DNA of 64,000 nucleotides, taken from Emiliania huxleyi CCMP1516. Its lineage: Eukaryota; Haptophyta; Isochrysidales; Noelaerhabdaceae. Shown here one piece after another: positions 20,581 to 32,556 of the stretch (its first letter is position 1; every line of letters starts with the position of its first letter). Made by a program: the position numbers and the translations under genes. Under the pieces are notes generated by a model. It was given only the letters and a program-made list of their open reading frames with translations, was not told where the DNA came from and made no database searches. Where the stretch lies: positions 2,288,873 to 2,352,872 of the forward strand of contig NW_005202428.1 in assembly GCF_000372725.1 (NCBI RefSeq), in the 5' to 3' direction.

Positions 20581-21611
20581 CGACTAGCACACCTCTGTCA
20601 AGAGTCCCCAGAAAGAAACCCGAGCAGTCACACAGTCCACGCCTGTGTGATGCACGCCCTGTGAGCGGGGCGGGGTGCGCACTGTGCCTCTGTGTTCGTG
20701 CGTCGCCCATGGATATGCAACGGTGGCATAAAGTGAATGATACACCGTCGCATCTCTCCTGGAGATGTGGGCTTTATTCATTTACTAGCTGAGGGGCTCG
20801 CTAAACGCTCGCCGCTCCATGCTGTGCAACACCACCTCCTCACAGACGTCAGGGGCGCGGAGAGCGCAGTGCACTGCGGTGAGGCTGCGCAGCGGGGGCT
20901 CGCCCCCTGGGCACCGCTCAGCGGCGCGGGGGAGGGCGGTGGCGGGCGGCGGCGAGGCGCCAGGCGCCGGTGGCGGCGGTGGTGCGGGCGGCGGGTTGAC
21001 AGGGGAGGCGGCGGGATTGACAGGGGAGGCGGCGGCCACGAGCGGAGCGGCGGCGAGAGGGGGGGCGGCGGCGAGGCGCCGGCGAGCGAGGCGCCCGCGC
21101 CATCAGAGGGACGCGCCGCGAGATGGAGGGCGGCGGCAGCGGCGGCGGCGGCGGCGGCGAGAACGGCGGCACCGAGTTGTCTCGGCGAGCGGAGCGGCGG
21201 CGGGAGGAGGAGCAGGCGGCGCTCGCTCGCTGTTGACGGGAGCGCTGTTTTGAGCCTGGGATCCCATGCCACTGCGACCGGCGTGCCCGGGAACAGAGAT
21301 CGCGCGCGCGCCGCCACTCACGACGCGCGCGCGATCTTCGCGGAGTCGGGTCCCAGAGGGAAGCGGTCTTCTCGGCCGACGTCCAGCGGCGCGCGAGGAA
21401 GCAGGCGCAGCGGAGGCGGCCGCGGGTCCCAGTAGCACCGGCTCGGCGCCGGGCGGTTTGCGCTGCCGCGAGCCGCGTCCTGGCTGAGCCTCGGCAGCGC
21501 GGCGCGGCGCGGCGCTCGCGCCTCTGCCGTGCCGAGAGCGGCATATACGTGTGTGCAGGTCCGCACTTCAGCTGGTTTCGGGGCTTCGCTGGGTTACCCT
21601 TATATGAGCAC
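20581..21611. other. GC-rich low-complexity region, no gene called
   Basis: GGC/GCC-rich sequence yields long open frames in all six frames (Pro-, Ala- and Arg-rich). A minus-strand piece at 20785-20900 (EPPLRSLTAVHCALRAPDVC) looks less biased and may be an exon of an unresolved gene. Confidence 0.35.
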
Positions 21612-22335
21612 TTGAGCACTGGATAGGGTCGATTCCGCATGGTACGGGACCCCTCGATCGTCTCGCCCTCCCTCACTGGTGTGTTCATTGGGGGGGGGCA
21701 TAACAAACATGGTACAGGATCGAGGTGCACGCTGCCACAGAGCAGTGTCGTCCCGCCTCTCCCCGACGGTGATGGCGGTGTGACCGATCGAGCTACAAGA
21801 GGAGCTTGTTCAGCAGGATCAGGGTGGGCCGAGCAGTTCCTCCTCAATGGGTGAGCATTCTTACTATTCTTGCATCTTGGTGAAATCCCCCTGCGCTCAT
21901 TCCCTGCCCTCTCCCACCACACACTCCGTCAGAGCCCCCTCCCCTCTTGAGGAATTTTGACAATTAACCAGATGGATCAATGACAATCGATGGGCTTGCC
22001 CATCCCGGAGTGGTTCGACTCCACATAAATCCGAGACGGTGATGGGAGGGTCGTGTGGTGGTCTCAGGCCCAGTGAGGTAGTGCATCTGACTATCCCGGA
22101 TCCTGCTGAACAAGCTCCTCTTGTAGCTCGATCGGTCACACCGCCATCGCCGTCGGGGAGAGGGGGGACGACACTGCTTTGGCAGCGTGCACCTCGATCC
22201 TTGGAGCACTTGGAGTGCAGTCATTGATCCTGTACCGTGTTTGTTATGACCCCCCCCAATGAACACACCAGTGAGGGAGGGCGAGACGATCGAGGGGTCC
22301 CGTACCATGCGGAATCGACCCTATCCAGTGCTCAA
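21612..22335. mobile_element. Foldback element with ~210-240 bp inverted arms
   Basis: Left arm 21612-21820 and right arm 22099-22335 are near-perfect reverse complements, starting TTGAGCACTGGATAGGGTCG. The right arm carries a ~27-bp insertion, and mutations are few, so it is fairly young. The ~280-bp spacer holds no gene. Short open frames in both arms are the same sequence read twice. Confidence 0.85.
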
Positions 22336-22482
22336 AAAAGATAAGAATTCCCAGCGATCCCTCTTGTAATCAGCTCCCTGGGGGTTCAGCTCCTCGTACG
22401 TACAGTTGGCCCCGGGGCTGCGGCCCCGTTGCGCAACCGCGGAGCGTCTCCGTGCCAGGTGTCGACCGAGGCAGGCCCGGCC

Positions 22483-24484
22483 ATGGGTTGCTGCAACTCA
22501 AAGCTGCCGCCGCAGACCGCCTGCTATCATGACGGGTCGAATGAAACGCCTGAGACCGAAACGAGCGAAGTGATGAGCTCAGACGACGAGGCTGATGGAA
22601 GCCAGCTCGTGCTGACGCTGCTGAGCGCGTCCAACATGCCGCGCCTGGACCTCTTCTCGGCGAGCGACATTTACGCCGTCGCCTTCTTGCAGGTCGACGG
22701 CGAGCCGCGGCCGCCACGCGTTACCTGGCCAGTCAAGGCCGACGCCACGAATCCCGTTTGGAACTCGAGCCGCCTGCTCGGGTGTGCGGAGGAGGGCGCG
22801 GTGGTGGTGGTGGACTTTTATGACCACGACGAGAGCGCCGCATACGACGTCACCAAGCTGAGCGGCTCGCGGCCCGACTTTATCGGCCGCGCTGTCCTCC
22901 CAGTCGCAGATCTGCCGGTCGGCGGCGGCTCCGTGGAGGCCCTGCTCGAGCTGCCGCGCCGCTCGCTCTCCCTGTCGTCGTTGCGCCGCGCCTTGCAGCC
23001 CCCGGGACACCCGCCCGCCTGCACCCTCGCTCGCGTCGCGCCGAGCATGCTGCGGGGCCCGCGCCGCAAGGTGGTCTACTTGATACGGCACGGCGAGTCG
23101 CTATGGAACGAGGTGCCCTCCACCCTCCCCCCTCCACTCTCCTAACGCGCCAACCTCCCCACCCACCCCAGCACGCAATCACGCCTCGCCCTCTGCCACC
23201 TCATGCGGCAGGCACAGGCCGACAAGGACGTCTACGGCATGCTCTCAGACGTGGACCACCCGCTCACCGCCGAGGGGCGAGCGCAGGCCGAGGCCCTCGC
23301 CGCGCAACTGTCCGCCGCTGCGGGTGCGACGCCGGGCGGCGACTCGCTGCTCGAGTCGACGCAGGCGCCGCCCCCCTCCCCGCCCGGCCCGCGCCTCCCC
23401 CCCCCCAAACCCCACCACCTCCCCACCACCGCGTCCATCCCCACCACTGATCCCACCGCCGCCCTCCCCTCCGCCCTCCGCCCTCCCCCCGCCCCCCTCA
23501 GGTGCTCTGCTCGCCACTCACCCGCGCCGTGCAGACCTGCCTGATTGGGCTGGCGCCGCTACTGGCCGGTGAGGTCCCGCGCGTGCGCGTGGTCACCCTC
23601 GACCCGAACTTGCGTGAGAAGAGGAACGCGATGGGCAAGGACTCGTCTGGCAAGTGGGTCGGCGGCAAGCTGCAGGCCGGCGTCCGCACCACCCTCCGCG
23701 CCCTCTACGACGACGCGCCGGAGCGCGCGGCGCCGCTCTGCGAGGCGCGCGCCTCGAGGGATGCCGAGATATAGGCCGAGAGCGATGCGGAGGTGCGGGG
23801 CGTCGATCGAGGGAGATGGCGCGGGGCCACCCGACGCTGCCCCGCACCCCTCCCCTGGCCGGCGAGTAGGTGCCTCTCGACCTCGAGATGGTGCAGGCGA
23901 AGTGGTGGCTCGGCAGCCGCGAGACGGAGGCCTCCGTGGACGCGAGGTCACGACACACCTAGATATGAGGCCTCTGCTGACGCGACCTGGCACACGTCGC
24001 GCCACTGTGTGTGTCACATCTGCATGCACCCCCGCTCTAGCCCACAGCGTGTCTTTGACGCGCCCGTAGGATCGAGGAGCTCGGCGCGCGCCTCTGCTAC
24101 TCGCCGCACAACGTCATCGCCGTCGTCGGCCACTCGCACTACTTTCGGCAGCTCTTCCGCGCGCAGCTCGACGAGCGCGCGACGCTCGACGGAGGCGACG
24201 CCTCGGCGCTCACCGTGCAGAAGCTCAGCAACGCAGGCGCGGGACGGCGCGCGGCGAGGCGAGACCCACCGGTGCGCACTTCGCCCTGAGCCGCCGCTGT
24301 GCGCGACTTTAGGCGTGGCGAGGTGCGAGGTCGAGTTCCGAGCCGAAGGCGGGCCGCCCCGCCCTGGTCCAAGCGCGCCGCCGAGAGGGAGGCGCCACGG
24401 AGGCTCTCACCCGCCTCGCGTGCGCGCTCCGCAGGCGCGCGCATCACGGCGGTCCAGCTGCTGCCGGGGACCGAGCTGGTGTGA
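22483..24484 (+). CDS. Lipidated C2-domain / histidine-phosphatase fusion
   Basis: 439 residues from six exons: 22483-23112, 23212-23364, 23502-23744, 23870-23946, 24070-24236, 24435-24484. The start MGCCNSKLPP is a classic N-myristoylation plus palmitoylation motif, so membrane attachment is expected. Residues ~45-180 resemble a C2 domain (LVLTLLSASNMPRLDLFSAS, TNPVWN). From residue ~197, VVYLIRHGESLWNE gives the phosphoglycerate-mutase/histidine-phosphatase RHG motif (His203). SPLTRAVQT and, near the end, VVGHSHYFRQLF supply the other conserved Arg and the second His, so the site looks complete. Introns are GC-AG (3) and GT-AG (2). Probably a membrane-recruited phosphatase rather than glycolytic mutase; the substrate is unknown. 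C2 calcium-binding Asp residues are only partly recognisable. Confidence 0.8.
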
Positions 24485-24569
24485 CGGCGTGCCAGGGAGG
24501 ATAGCCAAGCGGTTCGCTCTCCCTATGGATCCGAGGATTTACAATTTTTTGATTTGATTAAGGCCTCTC

Positions 24570-24581
24570 AAAAAAGAAAAA
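24570..24581 (+). promoter_or_regulatory. AAAAAAGAAAAA tract upstream of the myosin ATG
   Basis: An A-rich tract about 93 bp before ATG 24674, similar to those near 10306, 10196 and 39995 in gene sense. Role inferred from recurrence only. Confidence 0.3.
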
Positions 24582-24673
24582 TCTCGTTGGACGGACGGCT
24601 GAGACCCGGAAAGTGAGAAGGCGTCTTGCCGCTCGCCGCCGCTGTGTGCCGCTGTGACCCTTACCGTCGTCCG

Positions 24674-27600
24674 ATGGCGTCCAGCCTGCTCTCGAGCGAG
24701 GGCGTGGCCGAGGGTCAGCGCGTGTGGATCAAGAACAAATCGTCGGACCCGAGAGAGCCACCCTTCCTCGCCGGGACTGTCGTCGAGGCGGATGGCACCA
24801 CCGCCAAAATCGCGCTCGACAACTGGGGCTCAGGTGAGACGGTCGCGGTGTCAGAGTCGGAGCTTGACGTGGCCAACGCCGTCTCTGCTGAGCTGAGCGG
24901 CGGCGAGGAGCGGGCGGAGCCGGACAACTGCGATCTTCTCCAGCTCTCAGAGGCGACGCTGCTGCACAACACGCTCCTCCGCTACCGCCGCGACGAGATC
25001 TACACCTTCACGTGCGCGAGCCCGCTCCAGAGTCCCTGCCGCGCACGCCCTCACACACCACCCGATACCACCCACGGCCGCCAGCCCACCACCCACTGCC
25101 TGCTGCAGCGGACCGATTGTCACGTCGCTCAACCCGTGCAAGCCCATCGACGGCCTCTACTCGACGGAGCGCATGAAGGTGCCCCGGACGCACCGCCGAA
25201 TCGGGACGTCGCCGCGGATGACGCACCTCCGTTCCCCCGCCGGCAGGCTGCCAAGCCTCGCGAGGAGGACGAGCTCGGCGCGCCCAACCCGCACATCTAC
25301 TCTGTCGGCGCAAATGCGTACAAGACCCTGTGCGAGACGGGCCGCAACCAGTCGATCGTCGTTACGGGCATCTCTGGCGCGGGCAAGACCGAGGCGAACA
25401 AGTACCTCCTCAAGTACCTCGTCTGGCGGGCGAGCAAGGAGGGCACGGAGAGCTCGCCGATGGCGCAGACCGTGCTCGACTCGACGCCTGTCTTTGAGGC
25501 GTTCGGCAACGCGACCACCGTGATGAACCCAAACTCGTCGCGCTTCGGCAAGTTCATGCGCGTGCTCTTTGACGACGCGGGCTGCATCTCGGGCGCCAAC
25601 ATCTCCACCTACCTCCTCGAGAAGTCGCGCCTCGCCCTGCAGCAGCCCGGCGAGACCAACTTCCACATCTTCTACCAGCTGCTCGCGGGGCTCGACGACG
25701 GCGCCCTCGCCAAGCTCCACCTTGGGCGCGACTCGGCGAGCTTCCACTACCTCACGCGCGCGGGGTCGGGCGTGCGCGAGGGCCTCGACGACGTGAACGA
25801 GTTCAAGGCGACCCACTCGTCCATGCAGACGCTCGGCCTCCGGCCAGACGACGTGTTCTCCATCCTTGCCGGCATCCTGAACCTCGGCAACGTCACCTTT
25901 GAGGTCGTCGATGAGAACAACGCCGAGCGCGCGTCCAAGGTGTCGAACCCGGACGTGATTGCAAAGGCGGAGGCGCTGCTGGGCATGACCGGCCTCAGCC
26001 GGGTCCTCACCGTGCGGCGCGTCCAGGCGGGCGCGCGGGCGTCCGTGTACGAGAAGCCGCTCAACCCCGAGCAGGCGGGCCGCGCGCGCGATGCGCTGAG
26101 CAAGCGCGTGTACGACCGCCTCTTCTCGTGGATCGTCAAGTCCATCAACGAGTGCGTGGCGCCGCCGGGCGCGGCGCCTCCCACCGACGGCTCGCGCGTG
26201 GCCGGCAAGTGGATCGGCCTCCTCGACATCTTCGGCTTCGAGATCTTCAGCTCCAACTCGCTCGAGCAGGTGCATCCCACCGCCGGCCTCTCGCCTCCCG
26301 CCCGCGCGATCGCGCAAGGGACCCCTGCCTCACCGCTCCAATCCCCCTCGGCAGCTGCTCATCAACCTGGCCAACGAGAAGCTGCAGCGCTTCTTCCTCG
26401 ACTCCGTCTTCAACTACGAGCAGGCTCATTCACTTATGCAGCCTCCCACTCCCCTGCTGCCTCTCACCGCGACCACCGCTTCTGCCGGCCTCCCTCCACC
26501 CCCCCCCACCCCCCCCCTCTGCCGCCGCCGCAGCTCCCCTCCCCTCTCTCTTGCATGCTTTCCTAACCACTGATGCCCTCCAAAGGCGCACTACGAGGCG
26601 GAGCAGATCGAGTGGACGGCCGTCGAGGTGCCCGACAACGGCCCGATCGTGGCCGCCATCGAGGACCTGCCGAACGGAGTGCTCCCCCTGCTGGACGAGC
26701 AGTGCTGGCTCGGCGACCGCGGCAAGGACTCGACTTTCTGCACCCTCCTCAACCAGAAGAACCCCATCTGCTCCGCCGAGTTCGCCAAGCTCGACCAGAA
26801 GGGGCGCGCACGCTTCGACCCGAGCAACAACTTCACGCTCGCCCACTTTGTCGCGCCTGTGACCTACACCGCGCAAGAGTTCATCGAGAAGAACCGCGAC
26901 TCGATCTTCGAGGAGATGGCGCATGCGCTCGTCGACTCGACCAATCCCCTCCTGCCCGAACTCTTCCCAGCCTCCGAGCTCGACGCGACGGAGGTCCGCG
27001 CAGCCAAGGGCTCGGGCAAGTCGTACGGTGCGCTCCCCGCGCCTCGCATCCGGCGCCGCGTGCTCGTCCCCTGCACTCCGGCGGGACGCCCGGCTGCGAC
27101 GCGGCCTGACCGCCTCTTGCGTCGCACCGCCGCACCGCAGGCTCCGTGGCGTCCAAGTTTGGGTCGTCGCTCACCGATTTGCTCGCCGAGCTCGCCTCGA
27201 CCGACCCCGGCTTCGTGCGCACCATCAAGCCGAACGTGGGGCTCAAGCCCGGGGCGCCGGACGAGCGGCTGATCCTCGAGCAGCTGCGGACGTGCGGCAT
27301 GCTGCAGTGCGTCAAGATGATCCGCTCGATGTTCCCGACGCGCATCCTGTACACGGACGTGGTGGCGCGCTACGCCAGCTGCGTCGCGTCTTACTCGTTT
27401 ATGGCGGAGCGCGAGCCGCGCGACTTCACCGCCGCCATCTGCGAGTCGTTCGACGTCGACCCCGAGGAGTACCGACTCGGCCTGACCAAGCTCTTCATCA
27501 AGGGCGGTTGTGCGGTTGCGCTCAACAAGCTGCTCCGCGGCGCCACCACGCGCGCCGAGCAGCTGCTGCAAGAGGCGCTCCTCCGCTGGAAGCTCAAGCT

Positions 27601-30241
27601 CTGGCACAAGGAGCGTTTCGTCGTCGAGAAGCTGATGGCGTGGGCCTCGCGCGCGCGCGCGCGCCTGGGGAAGCCGACGATCCTGCCCACCACCCACCAC
27701 ATCCTCGCGTACCGAGCGCTCCGGCGAGCCTACGTCGACGAGCTGTGGCGCCAGCGCGCGGCGGCAAAGGTGCAGGCGCTGATCAAGGCGCGGAAGCAGC
27801 GCGAGCGCAACCTGCTCGAGAGGAAGGCTGCCGTCGTCCTCGGCGCTGCCATGCGCTGCACGCTTGCCCAGCGCGAGCTGGCCCGCCGGAAGGCCAACTA
27901 CGACGCTGCGACCAAAATCCAGGCATGCGCCCGCGCCGCCGCCCAACGTGATCGCTACAAGCAGCTCCTTCACAAGCGCGATAGCGCAGCGACAATGATG
28001 CAGGCCTCCGCGCGGGCCTGTGCCGCGCGAGGCCGGTACAACAGACTCCGAGCCGCGATTACACTGCAGGCTGCAGCGCGAGCCCTTGCCGCACGAACCT
28101 TGTACAACAAACTTCGCGCCGCCGTCTCACTGCAGGCACGCGCCGCCCGCCCCAGCCCCACGCCCGAATAGACAGACGCGGGGAGGAGAGGGAAGAGGGG
28201 GGGGGGGGGGGGGGGGTGCCCCCCCCCCCTCCCCGCGGAAACCTGCGTGCTCTCTCTGCAGGGTTAACCCCGGATGCCCCCGTGCCCCACCCCAAACTTG
28301 GAATGGAAAGAAGCCCAAACCCCGGGGATGGGGATTGCCCCAAATCCCCCGAAAAAGGAAGCCCTTAAGGAGTTCTCTGCCCACCGGGTTCAGGGGGGGG
28401 CNNNNNNNNNNNNNNNNNNNNNNNNNNNNNNNNNNNNNNNNNNNNNNNNNNNNNNNNNNNNNNNNNNNNNNNNNNNNNNNNNNNNNNNNNNNNNNNNNNN
28501 NCCCCAGTATCATTTTTGCCGCCGCCTGAACCCGCGTGGCAGAGAACTGCCTCAGCGCCTCCCTCTTCCGCGCATTTGCGGCAATCACCATCCACCGGGC
28601 TCTGGCTTCCTTCCATTGCGGGTGTCGGGTGCGCGCGCGCCATCCGCGCGTAAGCCTGCGTGCTCTCTCTGCAGGCTTACGCGCGGATGCGCGCGTGCCG
28701 CACCCGACACTTGGAATGGAAGGAAGCCAGAGCCCGGTGGATGGTGATTGCCGCAAATGCGCGGAAGAGGGAGGCGCTGAGGCAGTTCTCTGCCACGCGG
28801 GTTCAGGCGGCGGCGCGAATGCGACTGGCGCGACTGAAGCTTCTGGCATTCAAGGAGGCGCCACTCCGTGCGCTCATCCGGATGCAGGCGCTCGCGCGAG
28901 GGAAGCCGCCACAGAGGGCGCTGCGGATGGCGCTGCTCGCGGTGCGCGTGCTGCAGTCCATCTGGAGGATGAAGCGGATCCAGATCATCCGGAGGAAGCT
29001 GCTCGAGGCGGCGCGCGTGCTGCAAAAGGGCGCCGTCATGCTCAAGTACAAGAAGAAGGGCGGCTTCCTCGGCACCAACCACGAGCCGCACCGCCGATTC
29101 GTTTGGCTCTCGGGCGACATGCGCAACCTCTGCTGGTGTGCTGCCATCCCTCCCTCTCTCAAACTGCCTGCCCCACCCGCCATGCTCGCTGTTGGCGCCC
29201 CCGGTAGGGCCGCCAAGGCCGACAAGGCTCCAGACCACAGCCCCCCTCGGCTCACTCTCCGCCTCCACACCCAGGTGCAAGCCTTCGGAGCAGGGCGAGC
29301 CCGCCAAGGCTGCCAAGCCCACGTTCATGTCCAAGACCAACAAGGCGACACCGACGCACAGCCCGGCTCTGCCTCGCACCCACCCGGCCCCAGACGCTGG
29401 CGCCAACTCCCCTGTCGACAGGTGATTGCAAACAAGACGGTCATCCTGGCCCACGTCGGGGTTCGCTCTGCCCGCATCCCTGCCCGCAAGACAGACAGAC
29501 GACTGGCTGCCCGCCTCCCGCCCACCCCGCTTTCCGTGACGCGTCCGCCACCCTCGCCACAGGCCATCGGTATCGGCGCCCAGACGACCGTCCTTAAGAA
29601 GATGGACAACCCGGGCATCATGCAGAAGCTGGTCGAGAAGCGCAAGGACGGCACGATCGATGAGAACGCCTTCTCCATCATCGTGCCCGGCATCTGGGAC
29701 GCAGACACGCAAAAGATCCTGCCGGAGCGCCGGCTGGACCTGTACGCCGAGTCGAAGTCGGAGCGCGAGGCGTGGGCAAAGGCGCTGAAGGTGCATCTCT
29801 CGCCCCGCCGCTGAGAAGGCACTTCATGCGGCTGCCCACGCTGTGTGCGCGCCGCGCTCGCAGGTGGTGCTCGATCACGGCCACGTCTTCGACACGTCCT
29901 ACCTCATTGCGTACCAGCGGCAGCAGGAGGAGAAGGAGCGCGGCAGCTTGGCGGGCAAGAGCGGGTCCGACTCGAGCACGTCCGACCTCTCGACCACCGT
30001 CAAAACACTCGCCTTTGCAGAGGGCCAGCTGGCCAAGGCGCAGTCGTCCGACATTGACGAGCTGCGCAAGCTCTCGGCGCGCACCAACAAAGGTGGCAGC
30101 ACTGCGTCGCTCGGGCGGGTGCCAGAGGGCAGTCCAGAGGTGCCGGGCGCCCCGCCAAAGGAGTCGGCCATCTCGGCGATCAACGCTCGCGTCGGATCTT
30201 TCATGGTGCGGGGGAAAAAGCCGACGGCCCCGGGCGCCTGA
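24674..30241 (+). CDS. Unconventional myosin heavy chain with IQ repeats and C-terminal PH-like region
   Basis: Actin-based motor. From ATG 24674 (MASSLLSSEG): an SH3-like N-terminal subdomain, then the motor with P-loop GISGAGKTEANKYL, switch I NPNSSRFGKF, switch II DIFGFEIF and the transducer/relay region. The converter ends near LGLTKLFIKGG. At least eight IQ-type motifs follow (AATKIQACARAAAQRDRY, AAITLQAAARALAARTLY). After the scaffold gap come more IQ-like helices, RFVWLSGDMRNLCW and a PH-like block ending SKSEREAWAKALKVHL. A Ser-rich tail ends at 30241. The P-loop has Ile where most myosins have Glu. Several introns are resolved, e.g. after YTFT, STERMK, NSLEQ, NYEQ (GC-AG) and GKSYG. 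The neck is broken by 100 Ns and duplicated sequence, so the IQ number is uncertain. Class not assigned. Confidence 0.85.
28160..28401. other. Error-rich copy of the IQ exon beside the gap
   Basis: 28254-28400 is a corrupted direct copy of 28668-28806, with homopolymer expansions (G and C runs) and substitutions. It ends at the gap and looks like low-quality read sequence, not biology. Confidence 0.7.
28402..28501. other. Scaffold gap (100 N)
   Basis: Exactly 100 undetermined bases inside the myosin neck, a conventional gap of unknown size. Confidence 0.99.
28510..28815. repeat. Inverted repeat of myosin IQ exon sequence
   Basis: About 145 bp before ~28660 is the reverse complement of the IQ-coding sequence that follows it, meeting near CTCTCTCTGCAGG. 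Because it abuts a gap, a mis-assembly or chimeric-read palindrome is more likely than a true inversion. Confidence 0.8.
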
Positions 30242-31210
30242 CGGGCCCGCGGCGCCACCGCCGCCGTGCTTCAGTCGGCAGACTCGCGTTCCCTCGATAC
30301 TCGTGTAACTATCCCGGGCGTAGCCACGCTCGTCGTGTGGGGGCGACCGTTGGTGCTGTGGAGGTGGGCGCAAGCTCTGTCGGTGCTCCGGGGCTGCATG
30401 CGCAAGCCAACGGCTACGCCTACGGTTCCCCCCTGCTGTGTCTCGGAGAGCAATGCTGAGAGGCGGCAGGCAGGCAGGGGGGTTGGGACCTCTTGCCTGC
30501 GGATGTATCGGCACACGCGCTGCCCTCCATGTCTTTTGTCCTGTGCAATAAGCATATTATCTGATCCGAGCGGCGACGCGCAAACTTCCTCTCCCCCCAC
30601 ACACGTTTTATATATCACAGTTCGCGCACACACGACACGACGCGCGCGAACCGCAAAAAGTTTTCTTGCGATATTTTACCCTCGTGTGCGTCCTGTGCGT
30701 GTCTGCGTGTGCGTCAGGGAGTCGGCCGGCGCTCGAGCGACGGCCGCCGAGCTTTAGGTCGACATACACAGCGAATATTGTGTGCACACCGAACGCATAT
30801 GCTACTGTAATGAGGGGGGGTCCGACCCCCCACGACGTTATGGAACATGCTCCCCATCGCGGGGGGAGCAAGAGATGATCTCGGAGAGGGAACGCGAACC
30901 TTCCTCGAGCTTTGAGGGGAGCGAGGAGGATCAGAGGGAGCGAAGGAAAAACCTTCCATATTGATTGTGCTGCGTGTGGGGTCGTGGGGTGTGGTCGTGA
31001 GACTGTGAAAGAGCAAGAAAACGGGATTACTTCGTATACTCTTTTCGTGCTTTGACCGTGTAAATGGAACCAGGGAATCCCCGCGAACGCGTGTGCTCCA
31101 GCCGGTTGCCATCGCTAGCTGCCTGTTCGGCTCGCAATCGCCGTTCACTCACTGGGCTGTTGCTTCATTCACGGACCTATCCTTGTGGGTCGAGAGCCCA
31201 CAGATAGGTC

Positions 31211-31300
31211 CTCAAAGCAGGTCAAAACCCCTCGGTGTAAGAGCTCTAGGGGCATGCAGGTCAAAACCCCTCGGTGTAAGAGCTCTAGAGGGGCATGTGT
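31211..31300. repeat. Tandem duplication, ~46 bp unit
   Basis: Two copies of a unit containing GGTCAAAACCCCTCGGTGTA and AGAGCTCTAG, separated by GGGCATGC. Confidence 0.8.
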
Positions 31301-31734
31301 GTTCTCACAAGTCCTTTTTCACGGTACAATTTTGGCAGGCCGGGTGTATGCTACTGCAGGGGGGGTGGGGGGTGAGAGGGGGGGGTGGGGAGTGGGGCAG
31401 CCCCTTGGAGTGTGAAGGCTTCTCGTAGCCCTCCGGTCTACTATGAAGACCCGTGCAGGGCGGCTGGAATGAAAAGGTAGGCAATGTCGGCCACTTCTGT
31501 CAGGTCAGCTGCTACCTCTTTATCGTGCAGAAGGTCGAGCTGTGGGATGAGTTTTGCAGAAAGCTAAGGGGCCGGACGGCGGCGGTAGAGGCAGGGACTG
31601 CGGCTAGGAGTACCGCGTCTGGGGTCAGTGCCAAGCTCAGCGAGAATGAACTCGTTTGAAAGACCGCGGCATCGAGCGTCGACCGTCGTCCGTTCCGTAT
31701 GGGTTTCAGCATTTGTCAGGCTTTAGTGTAGTGC

Positions 31735-31824
<90 letters not shown>

Positions 31825-31980
31825 AACACCACCACCACTACCACCACCACCACCACACCACCACCACCACCACCACCACCACCACCACCACCACCACACA
31901 CACACACCACCACCACCACCACCACCACCACCACCACACACACACACCACCACCACCACCACCACCACCACCACCACATA
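31735..31980. repeat. (AC)n then (ACC)n microsatellite
   Basis: About 85 bp of (CA)n grade into ~150 bp of (CCA)n interspersed with short (CA)n runs. The Thr/His and Val/Cys open frames across it are artefacts of the repeat. Confidence 0.95.
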
Positions 31981-32556
31981 CCACAAGAATCTACTGTGTT
32001 GGTTGTTTTCACAAATATCTCTCTCACCACCAAGAGTGCAAGAGAGGATTCCAACTAAATAGTTTACACCGCTCACGAGACACGACCCTCCGCGCGGCGC
32101 TGGCGCGGCGGTCTCCCCGTGGAGCTGTGCCATATTAGACATTTTGGGAAGATTTACAGATTCCTTGGAATCTGCTTTCTTCACAGATCACTCGGCGAGC
32201 GGTTACTCGGAATCGAACAAACTTTTCGATTACTCGCAACTCGGACACTCACAACAAAATTCCGCGCTGCGCGCAGAGATTACTCGGCTCACCTGCTTAC
32301 CCTATCCTTCACTTGAACAGTGTGTGTGTGTGAGTGTGAACACTTTCTTTCAGCTTACTCGGATCCGCCCGTCGCGATCTTAGCTTTCACGAAGACACAG
32401 GCCCTACGAAGTACGAACCCTCGAACGAACGAGCAGCACACCATGATCTACGCGTCGGCCGCCTCCCGCTCCCGTCAGCCGTCGGTCGTCGCGCGCAGGT
32501 AGCGAGATGGGAAAGCGTGACGGGTGTAGACGCGGCGTTGGGTCCCATGTGGTGGT

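Larger units (their letters stand above)
30242..32556. other. 2.3 kb intergenic region
   Basis: Lies between the 3' ends of the myosin and microtubule-polymerase genes. Besides the repeats listed separately, 32190-32360 carries four scattered TTACTCGG motifs. No gene is supported. Confidence 0.5.

Noticed and set aside
24491-24535. tRNA-like GGATAGCCAAGCGG string
   Set aside because: No matching T loop or acceptor stem.
28020-28849. Open frames running through the N gap
   Set aside because: They depend on 100 undetermined bases and duplicated noisy sequence.
31656-32184. His/Thr-rich and Val/Cys-rich open frames
   Set aside because: They are translations of the (AC)n/(ACC)n microsatellite.
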